A DNA stretch of 11,522 bases from Desulfuromonadaceae bacterium. GTDB lineage: Bacteria > Desulfobacterota > Desulfuromonadia > Desulfuromonadales > SZUA-540. Each line of letters opens with the position of its first letter. Within the stretch, counting starts at the first letter, position 1. The notes under the pieces were generated by a model. It was not told where the DNA came from. It did no database searches and saw nothing but the letters and a program-made list of their open reading frames with translations. The position numbers and the translations under genes are program-made. The stretch covers positions 1 through 11,522 of the forward strand of contig QKGY01000310.1 of the NCBI GenBank assembly GCA_003250235.1, in the 5' to 3' direction. Shown piece after piece: positions 1 to 5,662 of the stretch.

Positions 1-602
1 TGCTCGGCATGGCGCCGGAGCATCTGTCGATCTACGGGTTGACCCTGGAAGAAGGAACCCCCTTCCATCACCGCCACAGCCGCGGGGAGTTGCGCATTGC
101 GGACGAAGACCTCTCGGCCCTGATGTATCGGCGCATCCACGAGAGGGTGGTTCAGGCGGGTTATGACCACTACGAGATCTCGAATTTTTCCAGACCGGGG
201 TATGCCTGCCGACACAATACCGCCTACTGGGAACGACGGCCTTACCTCGGCGTTGGCCCAGGTGCCCACTCGTTTTTTGCGAAGGGGTGGGGGGAGCGCT
301 ATGAAATTCCCGCGGATCTGCAGGGATACGCCACGGCCGTACAACAGGGGCAAAGCCCGTTCGTGTTTCTGGAGAGTTTCGACCGCGAAGGCGCCCTGGC
401 CGAGACCCTTTACCTGGGCCTCAGGCAGGCCGGAGGCGTGCGCGAGGAACAGCTTCGCCGCACGTTCGGTAAAGGGCTCGAGGCGCTTTATCCGCAGGTG
501 GTCAAAAAGCTCGAAGGATTTCTGGTTCTGGAGCAGGGTCGCTGGAAAATGAGCCTTTCTGGCTGGCTGATCTATGACAGCCTGATTTCTCATTTTCTTT
601 AG
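1..602 (+). CDS. hemW: Haem chaperone HemW (oxygen-independent coproporphyrinogen oxidase-like), 3' part
   Basis: The reading frame is open from the window edge (first full codon at base 3), and the gene starts upstream. About 200 C-terminal residues of a protein that is usually near 380 residues are visible. The N-terminal radical-SAM part with its CxxxCxxC cluster motif is therefore outside the window. Diagnostic HemW segments are HLSIYGLTLEEGTPF near the edge, HYEISNFSRPG followed by CRHNTAYW, and YLGVGPGAHSF. The C-terminal AETLYLGLR segment and a GWLIYDSLI tail match the winged-helix-like end of the family. HemW proteins bind haem and an iron-sulfur cluster and deliver haem to membrane acceptors; older annotations call them HemN-like oxidases. 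The gene lies directly upstream of the hrcA promoter, a neighbourhood also known from other bacteria (for example Bacillus). The family assignment is strong; HemW rather than HemN rests on the missing HemN-type C-terminal extension. Confidence 0.93.
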   Translation, partial: LGMAPEHLSIYGLTLEEGTPFHHRHSRGELRIADEDLSALMYRRIHERVVQAGYDHYEISNFSRPGYACRHNTAYWERRPYLGVGPGAHSFFAKGWGERYEIPADLQGYATAVQQGQSPFVFLESFDREGALAETLYLGLRQAGGVREEQLRRTFGKGLEALYPQVVKKLEGFLVLEQGRWKMSLSGWLIYDSLISHFL

Positions 603-605
603 CAA

Positions 606-636
606 AGGGGCATAAACTTCCCCGGCTTATGCCCTT
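606..636. other. Inverted repeat between hemW and the hrcA promoter
   Basis: GGGCATAA (608-615) and TTATGCCC (627-634) form a perfect 8-bp stem around an 11-base loop. In RNA the stem can extend to 10 pairs using a G-U at 607/635 and an A-U at 606/636. It begins 6 bases after the hemW stop and its right arm abuts the -35 hexamer at 635. No T-run follows, so it is a poor intrinsic terminator. It could be a Rho-dependent or 3'-end-stabilising hairpin for hemW, or a binding site next to the promoter. The structure is directly visible; its role is unknown. Confidence 0.5.
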
Positions 637-663
637 GACAAAGCAGGGGGGCGTTGTTATGTT
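635..663 (+). promoter_or_regulatory. Sigma70-type promoter of the hrcA-grpE-dnaK-dnaJ operon
   Basis: A perfect -35 TTGACA (635-640) is followed by exactly 17 bases and a -10 TATGTT (658-663). Transcription would start near 670-672, right at the left edge of the CIRCE operator. That is the classic arrangement for HrcA repression of a housekeeping-sigma promoter. I see no sigma32-like CCCCAT -10 element here. The start site is inferred, not mapped. Confidence 0.85.
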
Positions 664-671
664 GTTCACCG

Positions 672-698
672 TTAGCACTCAGCGGTTTCGAGTGCTAA
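672..698. promoter_or_regulatory. CIRCE operator (HrcA binding site)
   Basis: TTAGCACTC (672-680), a 9-base spacer, then GAGTGCTAA (690-698). This is the exact CIRCE consensus with no mismatch. It lies 9 bases after the -10 box, at the expected transcription start, and 57 bases upstream of hrcA. In other bacteria, HrcA bound here blocks transcription. As the transcript's 5' end, the same repeat can also fold into a hairpin that affects mRNA stability. Repression of this operon by its own first gene product is the direct prediction. Confidence 0.97.
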
Positions 699-711
699 CA
701 AGACGAGCGCT

Positions 712-740
712 GGGCCGGGTTTATCCGGCTTCAGTTTTTT
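712..740 (+). terminator. Attenuator-like hairpin with T6 tract in the hrcA leader
   Basis: In the transcribed leader, GCCGG (714-718) pairs with CCGGC (725-729). G-U pairs at 719/724, 713/730 and 712/731 could extend the stem around a TTTA loop. Three bases after the extended stem comes TTTTTT (735-740), and the hrcA Shine-Dalgarno (AGGA, 743-746) follows. The geometry resembles a weak intrinsic terminator located before the first gene, that is, an attenuator. The stem is short and the gap to the T-run is slightly long, so real termination is uncertain. Confidence 0.35.
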
Positions 741-755
741 GTAGGACGGTGGGAT

Positions 756-1796
756 ATGGCGGCAGACCTCAACGAACGTGGTCGATTGATCCTCGAAGCC
801 ATCATCGAAGACTACATCGATTCGGCCGAGCCGATCGGATCACGCAGCGTCACGCGCAGGCACCAGATGGGGCTTTCCCCGGCGACGGTACGCAATGTGA
901 TGGCCGATCTGGAGGAGATGGGCTATCTGGTCTCCCCGCACACCTCGGCCGGTCGTATTCCAACGGGCAAGGGGTATCGGTTCTATATCGATTCCCTGCT
1001 TCAGATTCGCCAACTTACGCTCCAGGAAAAAATGAAGCTGGAGCAGCAGTACCGTTTCAAGGGGCTGCGGATTGAGGAACTGCTTCAGGAGGCCGGAAAG
1101 GCCTTGTCGGCCATCTCCAGCTATACCGGAATCGTCATGGCGCCTCGCCTGGCGACAACCGTGTTCAGGCACATTGAGTTCATCCGGTTGTCTCAGGGGA
1201 AAATCCTGGTGGTTTTCGTGTCCCAGAGCGGGTTGGTCCAGAACAAGATCATCGAGCTGGAAGAGCCGATCGGTCAGGAAGAGCTGGAAAGGATAACCAA
1301 CTATCTCAACCACACCCTGACGGGCAAGACCATCCAGGAAATCAAGGAAATGATTCTGGATGAAATGGCCCAGGAAAAGGCGCTGTACAACCAGATGCTC
1401 AAAAGGGCCCTGATGCTTTCGGGTGAGGCCCTCAAGGATGAGCTGGGAGGACAGGTCTTTATCGAAGGGGCGTCCAATATCATGGAGCAGCCGGAGTTTT
1501 ACGATCTGGAAAAAATGAAGCGGCTGTTCAGGACGTTTGAGCAGAAGAGTCTGCTGGTCGATCTGCTGGACAAGAGTCAAAAGGCCGAGGGCGTGCAGAT
1601 CTTTATCGGTAGTGCGACCGAGTACACGGAAATTGAGGGATGCAGCCTGATCACCTCGACCTATTCGAATCGGCAGGGAACGATCGGAACGCTTGGCGTG
1701 ATCGGGCCGAACCGCATGCCGTATTCGATGGTGATCCCTATCGTCGATTATACCGCCAAACTGGTGAGTCAGATCCTGGCCATCGAGTCAGATTAG
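756..1796 (+). CDS. hrcA: Heat-inducible transcription repressor HrcA
   Basis: This 346-residue protein has the usual length for HrcA. It is a dimeric cytoplasmic repressor that binds CIRCE and needs the GroEL chaperonin to stay active, so unfolded protein derepresses the operon. The N-terminal winged helix covers about residues 1-77: LNERGRLILEAIIEDYI, then GSRSV at 28-32, the recognition region SPATVRNVM at 41-49, and the wing TSAGRIPTGKGYRFYID around 63-78. The rest is the GAF-like/dimerisation region and ends with the family-typical IGPNRMPYSMVIPIVDY segment. The ATG at 756 is preceded by AGGA at 743-746, 9 bases away, and gives the expected N-terminus. It is the first gene after promoter and CIRCE, so it is autoregulated. 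Its stop codon (1794-1796) lies within the grpE Shine-Dalgarno, suggesting translational coupling. Confidence 0.97.
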   Translation: MAADLNERGRLILEAIIEDYIDSAEPIGSRSVTRRHQMGLSPATVRNVMADLEEMGYLVSPHTSAGRIPTGKGYRFYIDSLLQIRQLTLQEKMKLEQQYRFKGLRIEELLQEAGKALSAISSYTGIVMAPRLATTVFRHIEFIRLSQGKILVVFVSQSGLVQNKIIELEEPIGQEELERITNYLNHTLTGKTIQEIKEMILDEMAQEKALYNQMLKRALMLSGEALKDELGGQVFIEGASNIMEQPEFYDLEKMKRLFRTFEQKSLLVDLLDKSQKAEGVQIFIGSATEYTEIEGCSLITSTYSNRQGTIGTLGVIGPNRMPYSMVIPIVDYTAKLVSQILAIESD

Positions 1797-1808
1797 GAGA
1801 GGGAAAAC

Positions 1809-2381
1809 GTGCCGGATAAAAAAAAGGAACCTATGGAAAAAGCCGAAGAGGCCAAAGTCGAGGCCGTCGCAGAGAGCGGGGCTGAGCAGAATGGGACCAG
1901 CGATGTGAATGCCGCCGTCGCTACGGCCAAGGAGGAAGCCGCCAAGAATTATGACCTGTATGTGCGGGCCCGGGCCGATCTCGAGAACTACCGCAAAAGA
2001 GCGCAGAAGGAAAAGGAAGACCTGGCGCGCTTTGCCAATGAAAATCTCATTCGTGAAGTCCTGCCGGTTCTGGACAACCTGGAAAGGGCTCTGGACCATG
2101 CCGGTTCCGACGATGCCGATATGAAAGGTCTTCGCGAGGGGGTCCAGATGACCGTCTCCCAGTTTCAAAAGGCCCTGGAGAAGTTCGGCGTATCCGCCCT
2201 GGTTTCCGTGGGCAAGCCTTTCGATCCGGCCCATCATGAAGCCATGGGCCAGATGGAGACGACAGAGCAGCCATCCAATATGGTTGCCAAGGAATTGCAG
2301 AGAGGCTATCTGCTCCATGACCGTCTTTTGCGCCCCGCGCTGGTCATGGTGACGAAGGCCGTGGACAAGAAAGAGGATTAA
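1809..2381 (+). CDS. grpE: Hsp70 nucleotide-exchange factor GrpE
   Basis: This 190-residue protein has the normal length for GrpE. The dimeric cytoplasmic factor opens the DnaK nucleotide cleft, releasing ADP and substrate. The first ~35 residues are polar and low in complexity, as in most GrpE proteins. A long coiled-coil helix follows (about 35-90, including the RARADLENYRKRAQKEKEDL segment). The C-terminal beta domain begins near residue 138 and contains FDPAHHEAMGQ, then the NMVAKELQRGYLLHDRLLRPA signature with V and M residues behind it. The start is GTG at 1809, chosen because AGGAGAGGG (1795-1803) lies just upstream. An ATG at 1833 would cut 8 residues and has no such site. The gene starts 12 bases after hrcA and precedes dnaK by 60 bases. 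A 5-bp hairpin (2409-2413 with 2420-2424) sits just before the dnaK ribosome site. Confidence 0.97.
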   Translation: MPDKKKEPMEKAEEAKVEAVAESGAEQNGTSDVNAAVATAKEEAAKNYDLYVRARADLENYRKRAQKEKEDLARFANENLIREVLPVLDNLERALDHAGSDDADMKGLREGVQMTVSQFQKALEKFGVSALVSVGKPFDPAHHEAMGQMETTEQPSNMVAKELQRGYLLHDRLLRPALVMVTKAVDKKED

Positions 2382-2441
2382 GAAAACGCATTTCACTCAA
2401 CGAGAGAAAGACGAGCATACGTCTAAAGGAGGACCTATATT

Positions 2442-4355
2442 ATGGCTAAAGTAATCGGAATAGATCTCGGGACTACCAACTCCTGCGTCGCGATCATGGA
2501 AGGTGGGGAGCCTGTCGTTATCGCCAACTCGGAAGGCTCGCGGACGACCCCGTCCATGGTGGCCTTTTCCGAGAGCGGAGAGCGTCTTGTCGGGCAGCAG
2601 TCCAAACGCCAGGCGGTCACGAACCCTGAAAACACCCTGTTTGCCATCAAGCGTCTGATCGGGCGCAAGTTCGACACCAAAACCGTCGCGAAGGACATTC
2701 AGGTAAGCCCCTTCAAGATCGTCAAGGCCGATAACGGCGATGCCTGGGTCGAGGCCCGCGGCAAGCAGTACAGCCCTCCCGAAATTTCCGCCATGGTTCT
2801 GCAGAAGATGAAGCAGACGGCCGAAGACTACCTGGGAGAAAAAGTAACGGAAGCGGTCATCACCGTACCGGCTTATTTCGACGATTCGCAGCGTCAGGCC
2901 ACCAAGGATGCCGGGAAAATCGCCGGGCTCAACGTGCTTCGCATCATCAACGAGCCGACGGCTGCCGCTCTGGCCTACGGTCTGGACAAGAAGAAGGAAG
3001 AGAAGATTGCCGTGTTCGACCTCGGCGGTGGTACCTTCGACATCTCCATCCTTGAACTCGGGGACGGCGTCTTCGAGGTCAAGTCGACCAACGGGGATAC
3101 CTTCCTGGGCGGGGAAGACTTCGACCAGCGCATCATTGACTATGTCGCCGACGAATTCAAGAAGGACCAGGGCATTGACCTGCGCTCGGACAAAATGGCC
3201 CTGCAGCGCCTCAAGGAGTCGGCAGAAAAGGCCAAGTGCGAACTGTCCTCCTCGATGGAGACCGATATCAACCTCCCCTTCATCACTGCCGACCAGAGCG
3301 GGCCGAAGCACCTGAATCTGAAACTGACCCGAGCCAAGCTCGAGAGCATCTGTGCCGATCTTCTCGACAGGCTGGTGAGTCCCTGCAAGACGGCCCTGAA
3401 GGATGCCGGACTTTCGGCTTCCGAGGTCGATGAAGTTATCCTCGTCGGCGGGATGACCCGTATGCCGGCTGTGCAGAAGAAGGTTCAGGATATCTTCGGC
3501 AAGGTTCCGAACAAGGGGGTTAACCCGGATGAGGTTGTGGCCATCGGGGCCGCCATCCAGGGGGGCGTGCTCAAAGGCGAGGTCAAGGATGTCCTGCTTC
3601 TGGACGTTACTCCGCTGTCCCTGGGGATCGAGACCCTCGGCGGTGTCATGACCAAGCTCATTGAGAAGAACACCACCATCCCCTGCAAGAAGAGCCAGAT
3701 TTTCTCCACCGCCGCCGACAATCAACCGGCCGTGTCGGTTCATGTGCTCCAGGGCGAAAGGGAGATGGCGGGTGACAACAAGACTATCGGGCGCTTTGAG
3801 CTGCTGGGAATTCCTCCGGCACCCCGGGGCGTGCCTCAGGTCGAGGTAACTTTCGATATCGACGCCAACGGCATTCTGCACGTATCGGCCAAAGATCTCG
3901 GTACCGGCAAGGAGCAGTCCATTCGTATCACCGCTTCTTCCGGCCTGTCGGATGAAGAGATCCAGAATATGGTCAAGGATGCCGAAAGTCACGCGTCGGA
4001 AGACAAGAAGAAGCGTGAACTGATCGAGGCGCGCAATCAGGCCGACAGTCTGGTTTATACGACCGAAAAATCCATCAAGGAGCATGGCGACAAGATCGAC
4101 GCCGACACTCGCAAGAAGATCGAAGAAGCCACCGAGGCGCTGAAAAAGGCCATGGAAGGGAGTGACGCCGAGGAGATCAAGAAGAAAACCGAGGAGTTGG
4201 CTCAGGCCAGTCACAAACTTGCCGAGGCCATGTACGCCAAGGCCCAGGCTGCCGAAGGGGCCGCTGCAGAAGAGCCCGGCGCGGGAGCTTCGGGTGGAGG
4301 TTCCGAGGACGTCGTCGACGCCGAGTTCGAAGAGGTCGACGACAACAAAAAGTAA
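2442..4355 (+). CDS. dnaK: Chaperone protein DnaK (Hsp70)
   Basis: A full-length 637-residue Hsp70. The nucleotide-binding domain (about 1-380) shows the phosphate-1 loop GIDLGTTNSCVA near the start, the ITVPAYFDDSQRQAT segment, phosphate-2 DLGGGTFDIS, NGDTFLGGEDFD (containing the autophosphorylation-type threonine of E. coli DnaK), and the adenosine motif GGMTRMPAVQ. The hydrophobic linker DVLLLDVTPLSL begins near residue 383. The substrate-binding beta domain (with the NQPAVSVHVLQGERE segment) and helical lid follow. The tail is Gly/Ala-rich and then acidic (EFEEVDD), as in bacterial DnaK. AAAGGAGGA (2425-2433), 8 bases before the ATG, is the strongest ribosome site in the operon and suits the need for more DnaK than its co-chaperones. 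It acts in the cytoplasm with DnaJ and GrpE, cycling ATP to bind and release unfolded segments. CIRCE/HrcA control is expected. Confidence 0.99.
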   Translation: MAKVIGIDLGTTNSCVAIMEGGEPVVIANSEGSRTTPSMVAFSESGERLVGQQSKRQAVTNPENTLFAIKRLIGRKFDTKTVAKDIQVSPFKIVKADNGDAWVEARGKQYSPPEISAMVLQKMKQTAEDYLGEKVTEAVITVPAYFDDSQRQATKDAGKIAGLNVLRIINEPTAAALAYGLDKKKEEKIAVFDLGGGTFDISILELGDGVFEVKSTNGDTFLGGEDFDQRIIDYVADEFKKDQGIDLRSDKMALQRLKESAEKAKCELSSSMETDINLPFITADQSGPKHLNLKLTRAKLESICADLLDRLVSPCKTALKDAGLSASEVDEVILVGGMTRMPAVQKKVQDIFGKVPNKGVNPDEVVAIGAAIQGGVLKGEVKDVLLLDVTPLSLGIETLGGVMTKLIEKNTTIPCKKSQIFSTAADNQPAVSVHVLQGEREMAGDNKTIGRFELLGIPPAPRGVPQVEVTFDIDANGILHVSAKDLGTGKEQSIRITASSGLSDEEIQNMVKDAESHASEDKKKRELIEARNQADSLVYTTEKSIKEHGDKIDADTRKKIEEATEALKKAMEGSDAEEIKKKTEELAQASHKLAEAMYAKAQAAEGAAAEEPGAGASGGGSEDVVDAEFEEVDDNKK

Positions 4356-4384
4356 TCCGGCACCCTGCGGTGTCGTGGTAGCAG

Positions 4385-4410
4385 ACAGGAGCCGTTTCCG
4401 CGGCTCCTGT
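4385..4410 (+). other. Intercistronic hairpin between dnaK and dnaJ
   Basis: ACAGGAGCCG (4385-4394) and CGGCTCCTGT (4401-4410) form a perfect 10-bp stem with a 6-base loop (TTTCCG). The bases after it (TCCTGCTTGTGG) are only weakly T-rich, so it is at best a leaky terminator. It sits 29 bases after the dnaK stop in a 140-base gap, while the earlier genes of the operon are spaced by 12 and 60 bases. Partial termination, a barrier to 3' exonuclease that stabilises the dnaK message, or RNA processing are the plausible roles. Confidence 0.7.
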
Positions 4411-4495
4411 TCCTGCTTGTGGATGGATAACCGGAGCACGCATTGGCGCCTGTGCGGGAATAAGACCATGCGGCCGTAAAGTCGGGGACTGTGTT

Positions 4496-5605
4496 TTGGC
4501 CAAGATCGACTACTATGAAGTGCTGGAAGTAAACCGCAACGCCAGCGATACGGAAATCAAGAAGGCCTACCGCCGGTTGGCCATCAAGTTTCATCCGGAC
4601 AAGAACCCTGGCGACAAGGCGGCCGAGGAGAAGTTCAAGGAACTCTCCGAGGCCTATGCGGTTCTCTGTGATCCGCAAAAAAGAGCGACCTATGACCAGT
4701 ACGGCCATGCCGGGCTGGGCGGCGGCGGATTCTCGTCAGAAGGGTTCGGATTTGGCGGCAGTCCGTTCGAGGATATTTTCGGGGACATCTTCGGGGATAT
4801 CTTCGGGGGCGGATCCCGGCGTGGCCGCGGTCGGCGCGGCGATGACCTGCGTTACAATCTGACCATCACCTTCGAGGAAGCCGCTTTCGGGGTCGAGACC
4901 AAGATTCAGATCCCGAAATACCAGCCCTGCGAAGCCTGCGACGGTAGCGGGGCAAAAAAAGGCACCTCCGCCAAGACCTGCCCGACCTGTCGTGGTGCCG
5001 GCCAGGTTCGTTACCAGCAGGGCTTTTTTTCGCTGACACGGCCCTGCCCCGATTGTTCCGGAGAGGGGAAAATCATCGAATCCCCCTGTCCGGAGTGTCG
5101 TGGATCCGGACGCGTCAAAGGGAAGAAGACCGTTTCTCTGAAAATTCCCGCCGGGGTAGAAACCGGAAACCGACTGAAACTCAGCGGCGAAGGGGAAGCC
5201 GGTGCCCAGGGGGGACCGCCCGGAGACCTGTTCGTGGTGGTGACGGTCAAAGAGCATCCGCTGTTCCAGCGCGAAGGTCAGGATATCATTTGCGAAACCC
5301 CCATATCCTTTGTCCAGGCGGCATTGGGATGCGAAATCGAGGTCCCGACGCTCGAGAAGAAAGTCAAGGTGAAGGTGGCTCCCGGTACCCAGTCCGGAAA
5401 AGTCATGCGGCTGCAGGGACTGGGGTTCCCGTCGCTCCAGGGCTACAGCCGAGGCGACCAGCTGGTTGTCCTGCGGGTGGAGACGCCGACAAAGCTGACG
5501 GCGCGTCAGCGGGAGCTTCTCGAGGAGTTTGCCCGGGAAGAGGGGGAGGAGTGTCATCCTCTGGGCAAGAGCTTCCTGTCCAAGGTCAAAGAGCTTTTCG
5601 GCTAG
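4496..5605 (+). CDS. dnaJ: Chaperone protein DnaJ (Hsp40, class A)
   Basis: This 369-residue, full-length class A J-protein stimulates DnaK ATP hydrolysis and delivers substrates. The J domain (1-70) has DYYEVL at 5-10 and the catalytic HPD at 33-35. A Gly/Phe region (about 73-115) contains three tandem DIFG units (93-104) and then an Arg/Gly stretch. Four complete zinc-finger repeats CxxCxGxG start at residues 145, 162, 184 and 198, giving two zinc sites. The C-terminal peptide-binding domains follow (VSLKIPAGVETGNRLKLSGEGE, then GDLFVVVTVKEH). The start is TTG at 4496. It is chosen because the family N-terminus (MAK-DYYEVL) begins exactly there, with GGGGA at 4484-4488 as the ribosome site; the in-frame codons I checked upstream, back to about 4400, offer no better start. 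The rare start codon, weak site and upstream hairpin all predict less DnaJ than DnaK. Confidence 0.98.
   Translation: MAKIDYYEVLEVNRNASDTEIKKAYRRLAIKFHPDKNPGDKAAEEKFKELSEAYAVLCDPQKRATYDQYGHAGLGGGGFSSEGFGFGGSPFEDIFGDIFGDIFGGGSRRGRGRRGDDLRYNLTITFEEAAFGVETKIQIPKYQPCEACDGSGAKKGTSAKTCPTCRGAGQVRYQQGFFSLTRPCPDCSGEGKIIESPCPECRGSGRVKGKKTVSLKIPAGVETGNRLKLSGEGEAGAQGGPPGDLFVVVTVKEHPLFQREGQDIICETPISFVQAALGCEIEVPTLEKKVKVKVAPGTQSGKVMRLQGLGFPSLQGYSRGDQLVVLRVETPTKLTARQRELLEEFAREEGEECHPLGKSFLSKVKELFG
4772..4807 (+). repeat. Three tandem 12-base units in the dnaJ Gly/Phe region
   Basis: Units GATATTTTCGGG (4772-4783), GACATCTTCGGG (4784-4795) and GATATCTTCGGG (4796-4807) each encode Asp-Ile-Phe-Gly. They differ only at third codon positions. 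DIF motifs in this region are known in DnaJ proteins and matter for substrate and DnaK interplay. The repeat is in frame, so unit loss or gain would change motif number without breaking the gene. Confidence 0.85.
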
Positions 5606-5616
5606 AATTTTGCACA

Positions 5617-5644
5617 GGGAGAGGGTCTGCGTGCACCCTATCCC
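5617..5644 (+). other. Imperfect inverted repeat between dnaJ and the next gene
   Basis: GGGAGAGGGT (5617-5626) pairs with ACCCTATCCC (5635-5644) with one mismatch (5621/5640) around an 8-base loop. It starts 12 bases after the dnaJ stop. No T-run follows; instead the Shine-Dalgarno region of the next gene follows directly. It is therefore unlikely to end transcription and more likely affects mRNA stability, processing or access to the downstream ribosome site. Confidence 0.5.
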
Positions 5645-5662
5645 GGTCCCGAAAGGGGAGTC

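Noticed and set aside
629..1075. Plus-strand open frame overlapping the promoter, CIRCE and the start of hrcA
   Set aside because: It begins inside the promoter region upstream of the transcription start, has no ribosome site, and its product is Arg-rich shadow sequence of hrcA in another frame.
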